Assembly (NCBI GenBank): GCA_040221975.1
Contig: JAVJWR010000033.1
Coordinates: 186,001 to 250,000 of the forward strand
DNA length: 64,000 nt
Origin: Haliea sp040221975
GTDB lineage: Bacteria > Pseudomonadota > Gammaproteobacteria > Pseudomonadales > Halieaceae
Reading direction: 5' to 3'
The position numbers were made by a program, and so were the translations under genes. How positions within the stretch are numbered: position 1 is the stretch's first letter; each line of letters starts with the position of its first letter. Under the pieces are notes generated by a model. The model ran no database searches and was not told the DNA's origin. It worked only from the letters and a program-made list of their open reading frames with translations. Positions 8,590 to 16,894 of the stretch are shown in pieces.

Positions 8590-9717
8590 ATGGACTTTGG
8601 ACTGTCCGACATTCAGGAACAGCTGCGTGGGCTTGCCCGCAAGATCCTCGACGACGCGGTCACTCCCGCCAGCCTGGCGGCCTACGATGAATTCAAGGTT
8701 GCTCGTTTCGACCGGGAACTCTGGCAAACGCTGCTCGAAGCCGGGTTGCCTGCCGCGGCGGTGGCGGAGGAATTTGGCGGCATGGGTCTGGGTTTCATGG
8801 AGCTGGGACTGTTTGTCGAGGAACTCGGACGCAGCGTGGCGCCGGTACCGGTGCTGGCCCACTGTGTGTCGGCGCTGCTGCCGCTGCAAAAATTCGCTCC
8901 GGCGGACCTGCGTGAGCGAATCCTGCCTGCCGCGGCCCGTGGCGAGCTGCTGCTCACCGGCGACTTCTGGACCGGGTTGAGCAGTGCGGATCCGACCAGG
9001 GTCCAGGCGCGGCAGCAAGGCGATACACTGATACTGGACGGCGAATGTGCCGCGGTACCGTTTGCCCGCGAGGCCGACTGGCTGCTGCTGCCCGTACATC
9101 GGGATGGCGCCACTGCTGTGGTTCTACTGGACACCCGGACCGCGGGCGTCAGCCTGACCGACCTGCAGATGACTCACTTCGAGCCGCACTGCCGGGTAAC
9201 CCTGGCTACTGTCACTGTACCGGTTGCGGACGTTGTCATGGCAACCGGCGGCGAAAAGCTGTTGACCTGGACCCGCGAACGCTGTGCGGCGGCGCTTTGC
9301 GCCCAGCAACTGGGCGCTGCCGACCACGCCCTGCGGATGGCGGCCAGCTACACCAGTGAGCGGCAGCAGTTCGGAGTACCCATTGCCACCTTCCAGGCGG
9401 TGGGGCACCGTCTGGCGGACTGCTACATTGATGTCGAATGCCTGCGGTTGTGCACCTGGCAGGCCTTGTCCCTGCTCAGCGATGAACAAGCAGCGACCAC
9501 CGAGGTGCAGATCGCCAAGATCTGGGCGGGGGATGTTGGCCACCGCGTCAGTTATGCCTGCCAGCACGTGCATGGCGGCACCGGTATCGACCGCGACTAT
9601 CCACTCTGGCGCTACTGTCTCTGGCTGCGCTACAACGAGATGGCACTGGGTTCCAGTGGCGCCCAGGTCGCCGCCCTCGGTCGGCGCCTGGCTGTGGGAG
9701 AGGGGCTGTTTGGTTAG
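8590..9717 (+). CDS. Acyl-CoA dehydrogenase-like protein, second of a pair
   Basis: A 375-residue acyl-CoA dehydrogenase fold protein. It carries SERQQFGVPIATFQAVGHRLAD, shared with the family, and HVHGGTGIDRDYPLWRY near the C-terminus. It is shorter and less canonical than its upstream neighbour: the N-terminal FAD/substrate loop of the first gene is replaced by TGDFWTGLSSADP, and the GGGxNEIQRD tail is absent. That division of features is what one expects of unequal subunits of a heterotetrameric dehydrogenase. Start ATG 8590 has GAGAGGAG upstream and lies 13 bases after the previous stop, so the two are translationally close. Confidence 0.88.
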   Translation: MDFGLSDIQEQLRGLARKILDDAVTPASLAAYDEFKVARFDRELWQTLLEAGLPAAAVAEEFGGMGLGFMELGLFVEELGRSVAPVPVLAHCVSALLPLQKFAPADLRERILPAAARGELLLTGDFWTGLSSADPTRVQARQQGDTLILDGECAAVPFAREADWLLLPVHRDGATAVVLLDTRTAGVSLTDLQMTHFEPHCRVTLATVTVPVADVVMATGGEKLLTWTRERCAAALCAQQLGAADHALRMAASYTSERQQFGVPIATFQAVGHRLADCYIDVECLRLCTWQALSLLSDEQAATTEVQIAKIWAGDVGHRVSYACQHVHGGTGIDRDYPLWRYCLWLRYNEMALGSSGAQVAALGRRLAVGEGLFG

Positions 9718-9765
9718 GCTCAACCCCCTGCTGTAAAACGGGCGCCTGGGTTACACTGGGCGCCG

Positions 9766-10464
9766 ATGAAAGCTCTCGCCAATGCCTTGCCCGCTCTCCT
9801 GATCCTGTTGCTCGCCGCATGCGCGAGCCAGGAACAGCGCCAGCCCGTTGCCTCCCGCACCGGTGTCGACTTCAGCGGCAGCTGGTCTCTGGACTACGGC
9901 CAGAGCGACAATATCCAGGTGCGCCTCAATGGCCTGGTCCGGGAGCTGCAGCGCGAGGCGGAACGACGGGCCCAGGCTGCCGGCAGCGAGCGGCGCGGCC
10001 CCGGCGCTGCGCTGATGGTTGGGGGCTCAAGCACGGACAGCGGTGCCTCAATCATTGGCCTGGCGCAGATGGCGGATCTGGTGACCAAATCACAATTGCT
10101 GGATATCGAGCAGAATCCGCGCCAGATACGTGTACGCCGGGAGGGCGATTTTGCCCTCGACTGCGACTTCCATGACGGCCGGCCCACGGTGGTCGAGACA
10201 CCGCTGGGCAGTGAGTTTTGCGGCTGGGATGGACACCAGCTGTTGTTTGTACTGGCACTGCCCGAAGGCCTGTCCATTCGCCATCGCCTGACTCTGGGGC
10301 CCGCTGGCCAGATGCTCAATATTGCCACCACGGTCAGTTCCGACCGGGTGTCCTACCCGTTCACCCTGAACCGGGTCTACCGCCGCATGGACCCTGAGGC
10401 CCACGGCTTCTCCTGCGAACAGACCCTTACCCGAGGCAAAGTGTGCACTACCGAAACGCCCTGA
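9766..10464 (+). CDS. Putative lipoprotein of unknown function
   Basis: A 232-residue protein with a lipoprotein signal: MKALANALPALLILLLAACAS, with the lipobox LLAAC and the predicted lipidated cysteine near residue 19. The mature part begins TGVDFSGSWSLDY, a start seen in small beta-rich secreted proteins. A helical, Arg/Glu-rich stretch follows (about residues 50-75), then a beta-rich C-terminal half with two cysteines (DCDFHD and GSEFCGWD) and a possible third pair near the end (SCEQT, KVCTT). I do not recognise the family. The promoter area has TACACT flanked by two GGGCGCC copies. The 3' end overlaps the next lipoprotein gene by 22 bases. Confidence 0.7.
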   Translation: MKALANALPALLILLLAACASQEQRQPVASRTGVDFSGSWSLDYGQSDNIQVRLNGLVRELQREAERRAQAAGSERRGPGAALMVGGSSTDSGASIIGLAQMADLVTKSQLLDIEQNPRQIRVRREGDFALDCDFHDGRPTVVETPLGSEFCGWDGHQLLFVLALPEGLSIRHRLTLGPAGQMLNIATTVSSDRVSYPFTLNRVYRRMDPEAHGFSCEQTLTRGKVCTTETP

Positions 10465-11588
10465 CGTTCTTGCCGTGCCTGTGTCTGGGCGTGCTCCTGC
10501 TGTTGACTGGCTGTGCGAGTACGCCGGGGCCGCAATCGCCCCAGCCGCTGCCCATGGCGCTACAAACCTGGCCGCCCCCGGTGGGGGCGGTCGCCCTGGA
10601 TACCCTGCCCGTGCCACCCCAGCCGGCGCTGGATCTGGCACTGGTGAGCTTTGACCCGGGTATTCCCGCGCAGACTGCGGGGCTCAGCCGCCAGGGCATT
10701 TTCCCAGACATCCGCCGGGCCGAGGCCCGCTACCTGGCCGTGCGTCTGCGCCAGGTCCTGCAGGCGAGCAACGCCTGGGGTGCGGTGCGGGTGCTGCCGG
10801 AGTCGCAGCCGGCCGCCGCGCTGCAGCTGGAGGGCGAGATCCTGCACTCCGATGGCCGTTTCCTGGTTCTGCAGATCCGCGCCGAGGATGCCAGCGGCCG
10901 GGTTTGGCTGGACCGCGTCTATGTTGACGAGGCGCAGGGCACGGACTACCCGGTAGCGAACGACAGCGATCCTTTTATCGATCTCTACCGCCAGGTGGCA
11001 AACGACCTGCTGGCAACCTACCGCAGCCTCCCCGCCGCGGAAGTGCAGCAATTGCCCGAGATCGCACTGCTGCGGCAGGCGGCCTATCTGGCGCCGGAGT
11101 ACTTTGCCGGGTTCGTGGCGGAGGATGCAGCGGGGCGCCAGCAGCTGCTGCGGCGACCCGCGGCCGCTGACCCGATGCTGGCCCGGGTGGAACTCATTCG
11201 CAGCCAGGAGTTCCGCTTTATCGATACCGTCGATGAACAGTATGTTGCCCTCTATCAGGCCATGCAGCCCACCTACAACCTCTGGCGCCAGTACGGCCGC
11301 GAGCAGGCCCTGTACCGGGAGGACTACCAGCGCCGGCTGGCGCAGCGCGACCGCGCCGGTGCCCGGGGAACCTATGCCGCCATGGAGCAGACCTACAACG
11401 CGTTTAAATGGAGCAAGATCCAGCAACAGGACCTGGAAGACCTGGCGCGGGGTTTCAACAATGAGGTATTGCCAACGGTTCTCGAGGTCAGCGGCAGTGT
11501 CTACCGACTGAACGGCAGTCTGGAACACCAGTACGACGAGTGGCGGGGGATTCTGCGGGAGATTTTCCGGCTGGAATCAGGGCTGTGA
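10443..11588 (+). CDS. Putative lipoprotein of unknown function
   Basis: A 381-residue protein with signal peptide and lipobox (LLLLTGCAS, cysteine near residue 24). The N-terminal third has the pattern of outer-membrane or periplasmic helper lipoproteins (LALVSFDPGIP, then RAEARYLAVRLRQVL, then LQLEGEILHSDGRFL), reminiscent of proteins that share the DUF4136/ABC auxiliary lipoprotein shape, but I cannot assign a family. The C-terminal half is helical and rich in Tyr/Gln/Arg (about residues 230-370), suggesting a coiled helical domain. Start GTG lies inside the end of the upstream lipoprotein gene, so the two are translationally coupled and probably act together in the envelope. Confidence 0.68.
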   Translation: MHYRNALTFLPCLCLGVLLLLTGCASTPGPQSPQPLPMALQTWPPPVGAVALDTLPVPPQPALDLALVSFDPGIPAQTAGLSRQGIFPDIRRAEARYLAVRLRQVLQASNAWGAVRVLPESQPAAALQLEGEILHSDGRFLVLQIRAEDASGRVWLDRVYVDEAQGTDYPVANDSDPFIDLYRQVANDLLATYRSLPAAEVQQLPEIALLRQAAYLAPEYFAGFVAEDAAGRQQLLRRPAAADPMLARVELIRSQEFRFIDTVDEQYVALYQAMQPTYNLWRQYGREQALYREDYQRRLAQRDRAGARGTYAAMEQTYNAFKWSKIQQQDLEDLARGFNNEVLPTVLEVSGSVYRLNGSLEHQYDEWRGILREIFRLESGL

Positions 11589-11661
11589 CGCTGCTTCCTG
11601 TGCCGGCGCGCGGTCGCATGCAGATCTCGGCAACAGCCGCGGGTTGGGCTAAGCTGTAGCC

Positions 11662-12348
11662 ATGGCGGAGAAAAAATCACAGGGCAACGACACCGAGAGC
11701 CTGCTGGCGGGCCTGATGCGCTTTAGCGGCCAGGTGGCCGGGGGAACACTGGAAATCGCCCGCCACACGGCCACCATGACCGCCATGTTCGGTGAAGGCT
11801 GGCTGCGCAATACACTGCTCAACAGTTTTGAGCCGGAGCGCCTGGAAGCGATGGCCGATGCCGGTCACTTCCTGCGCGACGCCCGCGAGACCGCGGGTCT
11901 GTCACTCAAGGAGCTGGCAGACAGCCTCGGCGTTTCCGACAAGTCAGTGCTGGAGGATGTCGAGAGTGGGGAAAAAATCATGCCCCTGGAGCTGGTGCTG
12001 CGCAGCGCAAGCCTGCTGGCCCGGCACGATCCGGTACCTTTTCTGATCAAGTTCCTGCGCACCTACAATCCCCAGCTGGAACAGGTTCTCGAGCAGTGGG
12101 GCGTAATGACCCTGCCGCGACAGTACGAGCGCGAGCGCCGCTTCGTCAATCTCTATCGGCAGCACGACGAGCTGCGCACACTGACCGATGAGGAACACGA
12201 GCGTTTTATCAGCTACATCGACAGTGCCGCGCAGCTGGTGCTGGATGTAATGATGAAGGAAAAGCTCGCCAACGCCCCGCCACGGGCCCCTGTGCGCAAA
12301 CAGGCGCCCGCCCGGGCGCGCAAACGGGTGCCGCGCAAGCGCAGTTAG
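11662..12348 (+). CDS. XRE-family helix-turn-helix protein with basic tail
   Basis: A 228-residue soluble protein. An HTH of the XRE type sits at about residues 66-115 (LRDARETAGLSLKELADSLG, then SDKSVLEDVESGEK), preceded by about 60 helical residues with no recognised family. A helical segment from 140 to 205 follows, and the last 25 residues are a Pro/Ala/Arg/Lys-rich tail (RKQAPARARKRVPRKRS) like a nonspecific nucleic-acid-binding tail. The unusual placement of the HTH in the middle argues against a simple phage-type repressor. It stands alone between the lipoproteins and rlmL. Targets are unknown. Confidence 0.75.
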   Translation: MAEKKSQGNDTESLLAGLMRFSGQVAGGTLEIARHTATMTAMFGEGWLRNTLLNSFEPERLEAMADAGHFLRDARETAGLSLKELADSLGVSDKSVLEDVESGEKIMPLELVLRSASLLARHDPVPFLIKFLRTYNPQLEQVLEQWGVMTLPRQYERERRFVNLYRQHDELRTLTDEEHERFISYIDSAAQLVLDVMMKEKLANAPPRAPVRKQAPARARKRVPRKRS

Positions 12349-12435
12349 TACCCCGACGCCTGAATATCGGGACATTCCGGGGCCGACTTTCCGGTACACT
12401 GGGCGGCCTTACCAGTGCCCTTCAGGATGGCCGGC

Positions 12436-14691
12436 ATGAGCAGTTCCACCCAAGATAACGCAGCCCCCGCGAGCCTGTCCGCCAGTGCCACACGGCAGTG
12501 GTTTGCCACCTGCCCCAAGGGGATTGAGGGACTGCTGTTGGCGGAGCTGCTGGCGCTGGGGGCCAGCGGGGGCCGGGAAACCGTCGCCGGGGTCTATTTC
12601 GACGGCCCGCTCGCGATCGGCTATCGGGCCTGTCTGTGGTCACGCCTTGTGAATCGGGTGCTGCTGCCGCTGGCGAAATTCGAAGCCCAGGATGCCGATG
12701 CGCTCTATGCCGGGCTGATGCGGGTGGACTGGACCGGGATCATGTCCGCGGAGCAGACCTTCAGCATCGATTTCAGCGGTGAGAACACCCATATCCGCAA
12801 CACCCAGTTTGGCGCCCAGCGCTGCAAGGATGCCATCGTCGACTGGTTTGTCCAGCACGGCGGCAAACGCCCCTCGGTGGACCGGGCCGACCCGGACCTG
12901 CGCTTCAATGTGCGCCTGTCCCGCCATGGCATCCTCCTTGCCCTGGACATCTCCGGCGGCAGCCTGCACCGGCGCAATTACCGCCTGCAGGCCGGGGCAG
13001 CGCCGCTGAAGGAAAACCTGGCGGCGGCAATCCTGCTGCGGGCGGACTGGCCCGGGATGGCGGCGCGGGGCGGAGCCCTGATCGACCCGATGTGTGGCTC
13101 CGCAACCCTGCTGCTGGAAGGCGCCATGATGGCGGCGGATATTGCCCCCGGGCTGGCGCGGCCCCGGTTTGGCTTTGAGCGCTGGCAAGGCCACAGCGCA
13201 CCCCAGTGGCAGGCCCTGTTGAGCGATGCCCGCGGTCGCGCCGAGCGCGGCAAGCAGGCGCGCTTGCCGGAAATCCGGGGTTATGATGCGGATCCGAAAG
13301 TGATACACCGGGCGCAGGAAAATATCGCCAGTGCCGGCCTGGAAGCGGTGGTGCGGGTCAGCTGCAAACCGCTGGCGGAGCTGACCCGGCCGACGCACCT
13401 GCCGCTGCCGCTGGGACTGCTGATCTGCAATCCGCCCTATGGTGAGCGCCTTGGGGACAAGGACAGCCTGCAGTACCTGTACCGACAGCTGGGCGAAACC
13501 ATGTTGCGGGAATTCCCGGGCTGGCAGGCGGCCATTTTTACCGCCGACAAGGACCTGGGCCGCGCCACGGGCCTGCGCAGCCACAAGCAGTACAAGCTCT
13601 GGAACGGCGCGCTGGAATCCAGCCTGCTGTTGTTCGATCTGAGTGACAACCGGCTCAGCGACAAGCTGCCGCGGGCGCAACCGGACACCACCAGCAGACC
13701 GGCTGCCGAGCTCTCGCAAGGGGCGCAGATGTTCGCCAACCGGCTGCGCAAGAACCGGCGAAGGCTGGCCAGCTGGGTCAAGCGCGAGGGTATCGAATGC
13801 TACCGGCTGTACGATGCCGATATGCCGGAATATGCTGTCGCAGTAGACATCTACGGGGATCAAGTACACGTGGCCGAATACCAGGCGCCCAGGGACGTCG
13901 ATCCCGCGGCAGCGGTCGCCCGCCTGGCTGAGGTGCAGGCGGCGCTGCCCGCCGCGCTGGACGTGAAGCCGGAACACATCGTCTACAAGGTGCGCCAGCG
14001 GCAGCGGGGGGACGAGCAATACGGCAAGCAGGCCAGCAGCGGCGAGCTGGTCTCGGTGCGCGAGGGCAGGGCGCAGCTGCTGGTCAACCTGCGCGACTAC
14101 CTGGATACCGGCCTGTTCCTGGACCACCGTCCCCTGCGCCTGCGCCTGGGGCGTGAAGCCGAGCGCAAGGATTTCCTCAATCTGTTCTGCTACACGGGCG
14201 CGGCAACCGTACACGCCGCCCTGGGGGGCGCCCGCAGCACCACCAGCGTCGACCTGTCCAATACCTACCTCGGTTGGCTGCGCAAGAACCTGGCCCACAA
14301 TGGCCTCGACGAAACCCGCAATCTGCTGGAGCGCGGTGACTGCCTGGCCTGGTTGCAGGCCTGCGGCCGCCGCTTCGACCTGATCCTGCTGGACCCGCCG
14401 TCGTTCTCGAATTCCCGCAAGCTGTCGGAGTCCTTCGATGTGCAGCGGGATCACGCCGGCCTGGTGCGCGCGGCAATGGCGGTATTGCGTCCCGGCGGGG
14501 TACTGTACTTTTCCAATAATCGCCGGGGATTCCGGCTGGACCCGGCCCTGGAGGCGGATTACCCGTGCGAGGATATTACCCGCAGCACCCTCGATCCGGA
14601 CTTCCAGCGCAACAGTCGAATTCACCAGTGCTGGCGGCTGGTGGCTCCGGCCACGCTGCCGAGACACGACAGCCCCTGGTCTCGGAGGTAA
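12436..14691 (+). CDS. rlmL: Bifunctional 23S rRNA m2G2445 / m7G2069 methyltransferase RlmKL
   Basis: A 751-residue fusion enzyme that methylates two guanines in helix 74 of 23S rRNA. An N-terminal THUMP region (about 50-160) binds RNA. The RlmL methyltransferase domain has DPMCGSATLLLEGAMMA for SAM binding and NPPYG at N332-Y335. The RlmK domain (about 430-751) has NLFCYTGAATVHAA and DPPSFSNSRK at D653. Both catalytic halves look intact and the length matches E. coli YcbY/RlmKL. ATG 12436 is preferred because AGGA lies eight bases upstream; ATG 12427 and GTG 12415 are in frame. It appears monocistronic. Confidence 0.96.
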   Translation: MSSSTQDNAAPASLSASATRQWFATCPKGIEGLLLAELLALGASGGRETVAGVYFDGPLAIGYRACLWSRLVNRVLLPLAKFEAQDADALYAGLMRVDWTGIMSAEQTFSIDFSGENTHIRNTQFGAQRCKDAIVDWFVQHGGKRPSVDRADPDLRFNVRLSRHGILLALDISGGSLHRRNYRLQAGAAPLKENLAAAILLRADWPGMAARGGALIDPMCGSATLLLEGAMMAADIAPGLARPRFGFERWQGHSAPQWQALLSDARGRAERGKQARLPEIRGYDADPKVIHRAQENIASAGLEAVVRVSCKPLAELTRPTHLPLPLGLLICNPPYGERLGDKDSLQYLYRQLGETMLREFPGWQAAIFTADKDLGRATGLRSHKQYKLWNGALESSLLLFDLSDNRLSDKLPRAQPDTTSRPAAELSQGAQMFANRLRKNRRRLASWVKREGIECYRLYDADMPEYAVAVDIYGDQVHVAEYQAPRDVDPAAAVARLAEVQAALPAALDVKPEHIVYKVRQRQRGDEQYGKQASSGELVSVREGRAQLLVNLRDYLDTGLFLDHRPLRLRLGREAERKDFLNLFCYTGAATVHAALGGARSTTSVDLSNTYLGWLRKNLAHNGLDETRNLLERGDCLAWLQACGRRFDLILLDPPSFSNSRKLSESFDVQRDHAGLVRAAMAVLRPGGVLYFSNNRRGFRLDPALEADYPCEDITRSTLDPDFQRNSRIHQCWRLVAPATLPRHDSPWSRR

Positions 14692-14907
14692 GCGGCTGCA
14701 AACCCGCAGGAAAAACACTGTCCACATTCCTTGACACCCCGGAATCCGTGTGTAGAGGGCGGGTCATTTTTCAGTGATCATTTCAGGTAATTGCTTTAAC
14801 CGCATGAAAAATATGAAGAATGTCACTTTATTTTCCGGTGCCACCCGGCACCTGCCAGTTGCGCTCGCTGGAGTCGGAGGCGCTTTGCTGGCAAGCTATC
14901 CCCACAG

Positions 14908-14933
14908 TTATCCACAGGCTGATCTGTGGATAA
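14908..14933. promoter_or_regulatory. Pair of perfect inverted DnaA boxes
   Basis: TTATCCACA (14908-14916) and its exact reverse complement TGTGGATAA (14925-14933) are eight bases apart. A near-match (CTATCCCCACA, 14896-14906) precedes them, and an AT-rich tract for this genome lies upstream (about 14773-14832). Both perfect copies match the consensus bound by DnaA-ATP/ADP. They lie 35 bases before the start of the flavodoxin-like gene. This could be a DnaA-controlled promoter or a DnaA-titrating site. Too few boxes are present, and dnaA, dnaN and gidA are absent, so I do not call it oriC. Confidence 0.6.
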
Positions 14934-14967
14934 GCGGTGGATGAGAGCGAATTTGATGGGGGCCACT

Positions 14968-15423
14968 ATGCGCACGCTGTTGCTTGTCTACCATAGCCAG
15001 AGCGGTGCCAGTGCACAGCTGGCGCAGGCCTGCAGCAGCGCGGCCGCAACCGTGGCGGGTTTGCAGGTGAGAGTGCTACGAGCCTGGGATGCCGGCAGCG
15101 CCGACCTGTTGGCGGCGGACGGCCTGGTGCTGGTGGGCGCGGAAAACTCCGGCAGCCTCAGCGGTGGCATCAAGGACTTCCTCGATCGGACCTTTTACCC
15201 TGTGGGTGAGGCGGGTCGGGTACTGCCCTATGCGCTGCTGCTCAGCGCCGGCAATGATGGCCGCGGTGCCCGCGAACAGGCGCGGCGGATTCTGTCAGGT
15301 TATCCGCTGACGCCCGCGCTGGAGCCGGTGATCTGTCGCGGTGAGGTGACCGCGGAGCATCGCCGACAGGCGGCGGCAATGGGCGAGGCCTTCGCCACCG
15401 GCCTGGAGATGGGGATTTTTTGA
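14968..15423 (+). CDS. Flavodoxin-like NAD(P)H-dependent oxidoreductase
   Basis: A 151-residue protein with a flavodoxin fold. The N-terminus MRTLLLVYHSQSGASAQLA carries the phosphate-binding loop for FMN, and LVLVGAENSGSLSGGIKDF is the second flavin loop. It probably acts as a small FMN-dependent oxidoreductase or electron carrier. ATG 14968 is chosen because it gives the family N-terminus with a G-rich ribosome site seven bases upstream; in-frame starts further up would read through the DnaA boxes. Its stop abuts the start region of the next gene, a thioesterase, so they are likely co-transcribed. Confidence 0.78.
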   Translation: MRTLLLVYHSQSGASAQLAQACSSAAATVAGLQVRVLRAWDAGSADLLAADGLVLVGAENSGSLSGGIKDFLDRTFYPVGEAGRVLPYALLLSAGNDGRGAREQARRILSGYPLTPALEPVICRGEVTAEHRRQAAAMGEAFATGLEMGIF

Positions 15424-15443
15424 CCAACAATGAAGAGGTGAGC

Positions 15444-15908
15444 ATGACGGGCAGTACATTGCCGCCGGGTTTTGAGCCCCTGCCTGCCGGGCTGGGTTTT
15501 ACCGACACCCTGCAACCGAGTTTCCGTCGGATTGATTCCGAAAGGGTCAGTTTCGGTCTGTGGGTATGCGAGCAGCACTGCAATGTCATGGGCATCTGCC
15601 ACGGCGGTGTGCTTACCACGCTGGCGGATATCGCCGCGGCCACCGGGGTGAACCAGGCCGCCGGGCGGGTGGCGGGCAGTCCCACCATCAATCTGGCGCT
15701 GGATTTCATCAGTGCCGGTCGCAAGGGCGACTGGCTGCAGGCGGATGTATTGCAGGTCAGCGTCAAGCGGCGCTTCGGCTTCAGCAGCGGGGTCATCAGC
15801 GGCCCCGAGGGTGCGGTGGCGCGCTTCAACGGCACCTTCTATCTGCCAGACCACGACGGCATCTGGCGGCAGCCACCACCCGAGTCTGGCCTGCTCGCCG
15901 TAGAGTAG
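15444..15908 (+). CDS. PaaI-family hotdog-fold thioesterase
   Basis: A 154-residue hotdog-fold protein predicted to hydrolyse acyl- or aryl-CoA thioesters. The motif GICHGGVLTTLADIAAAT is the central hotdog helix signature of the PaaI group (the HGG motif), and TINLALDFI with a downstream KRRFGFSSGVI completes the sheet. ATG 15444 is preferred because GAAGAGGTG lies at 15432-15440. A TTG start overlapping the preceding stop would add eight residues. The substrate is unknown; the stop is two bases from the convergent LysR gene. Confidence 0.85.
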   Translation: MTGSTLPPGFEPLPAGLGFTDTLQPSFRRIDSERVSFGLWVCEQHCNVMGICHGGVLTTLADIAAATGVNQAAGRVAGSPTINLALDFISAGRKGDWLQADVLQVSVKRRFGFSSGVISGPEGAVARFNGTFYLPDHDGIWRQPPPESGLLAVE

Positions 15909-15910
15909 GC

Positions 15911-16789
15911 TCAGTCGCCGTCGGCGAATGCGTCCAGTACCGAGACGAACGCCTGCGCCGCCCGCGACAGGCTGCGGCTGCGGTGGTAGACCAACCCCAG
16001 GGTGCGTTCGAGTTCGACGGCGGCAACCGGCAGCGCCACCAGGTCCGGGTCGAGCATGGTCTGCGGCAATACGGTCCAACCGAGGCCGACGGAGGCCATC
16101 ATCCGAATCGTTTCCAGGTAATTGGTGGCCATGGATACCTGCAGGGACAGCCGGTGATCCGCGAACAATCGCTTCACGATCTGGCCGGTGTAGGTGTTGA
16201 GTCCGGGCAGGATTGCAGGGTGCCGGGCGAGATCCGCCAGCCTGCAGGCGCCGCTGGCGGCCAGGGGATGATCGGCCGCCACCATGAACACCAGCGGATC
16301 CCGCCATAGCGGCCGGGTGACCATGCTGTCGTCGGCGACCGGCGCCAGTGTAACGACAGCCAGTTCCGAACGGCTCTGCATGATCAGGTCGTAGGCCTGC
16401 TCGGAGTCCATGAAGTCGATGTCGATATTGGCCTCCGGATAGGCTTTGCTGAAGGCGCTCAGCACCGGCGGCAATCGGTGCAGCCCGATGTGGTGACTGG
16501 TGGCCAGGCGCAACTGGCCCGCAACCGCCCCGGACAGGTCCCGCACGGCCTGCTCGGCGGTGAACAGCTGCTGTACGATAGCCTTGGCATGGGGCAGCAG
16601 AGCCTGGCCAGCCTCGGTGAGGCCGATGTGGCGGCCAATGCGGTCAAACAACTCGCAGCCCAGACTCTGCTCCAGCAGCGCGATGCGTTTGCTGACCGCT
16701 GGCTGGGACAGATGCAGCCGTTCTGCGGCCAGGGAAAAGGAACCTTCCTCCGCTACCAGCAGGAAAGCCCGCAGGTTCTGGATATCCAC
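15911..16789 (-). CDS. LysR-type transcriptional regulator, probable leuCDB regulator
   Basis: A 292-residue LysR-type regulator. The N-terminal winged HTH has the typical FSLAAERLHLSQPAVSKRIA helix pair, and a periplasmic-binding-like effector domain fills residues 90-290. It is divergent from leuC across 105 bases that hold overlapping promoters and a T-N11-A box, the standard arrangement for a LysR protein controlling its neighbour. From memory, Pseudomonas species carry a LysR gene in the same place. I infer control of the leuCDB operon, perhaps by a leucine-pathway metabolite; the effector is not visible. Confidence 0.9.
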   Translation of the reverse strand: MDIQNLRAFLLVAEEGSFSLAAERLHLSQPAVSKRIALLEQSLGCELFDRIGRHIGLTEAGQALLPHAKAIVQQLFTAEQAVRDLSGAVAGQLRLATSHHIGLHRLPPVLSAFSKAYPEANIDIDFMDSEQAYDLIMQSRSELAVVTLAPVADDSMVTRPLWRDPLVFMVAADHPLAASGACRLADLARHPAILPGLNTYTGQIVKRLFADHRLSLQVSMATNYLETIRMMASVGLGWTVLPQTMLDPDLVALPVAAVELERTLGLVYHRSRSLSRAAQAFVSVLDAFADGD

Positions 16790-16821
16790 GTAAATTACCT
16801 TTAGGAATGAGTTGGATAAAA

Positions 16822-16859
16822 ATAATAAATTTGAGTTATCTGATGGTCAAGTTTATTAT
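16822..16859. promoter_or_regulatory. Overlapping divergent promoters for leuC and lysR with LysR box
   Basis: Plus strand: TTGAGT (16831-16836), 17-base spacer, TATTAT (16854-16859), directed at leuC. Minus strand: TTGACC (16850-16845), 17-base spacer, TATTAT (16827-16822), directed at lysR. The two promoters interpenetrate, each -35 lying inside the other's spacer. An interrupted palindrome ATAAATTTGAGTTAT (16825-16839), which contains T-N11-A, covers the leuC -35 and the lysR -10 and is a good LysR-type operator candidate. The tract is unusually AT-rich for this genome. Confidence 0.65.
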
Positions 16860-16894
16860 CGGGACATTGCAATCACTGGCAGGCGAGGGTTCTC

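Noticed and set aside
12640..14727. 695-codon minus-strand frame opposite rlmL
   Set aside because: Antisense shadow; rlmL has two intact methyltransferase domains on the plus strand.
14836..14855. Hairpin near 14840 as a transcription terminator for rlmL
   Set aside because: The stem is plausible but no T-run follows on the plus strand, and an A-run follows on the minus strand.
14773..14933. Chromosomal origin (oriC)
   Set aside because: Only two perfect DnaA boxes are present and none of dnaA, dnaN, gyrB, rpmH or gidA is nearby.
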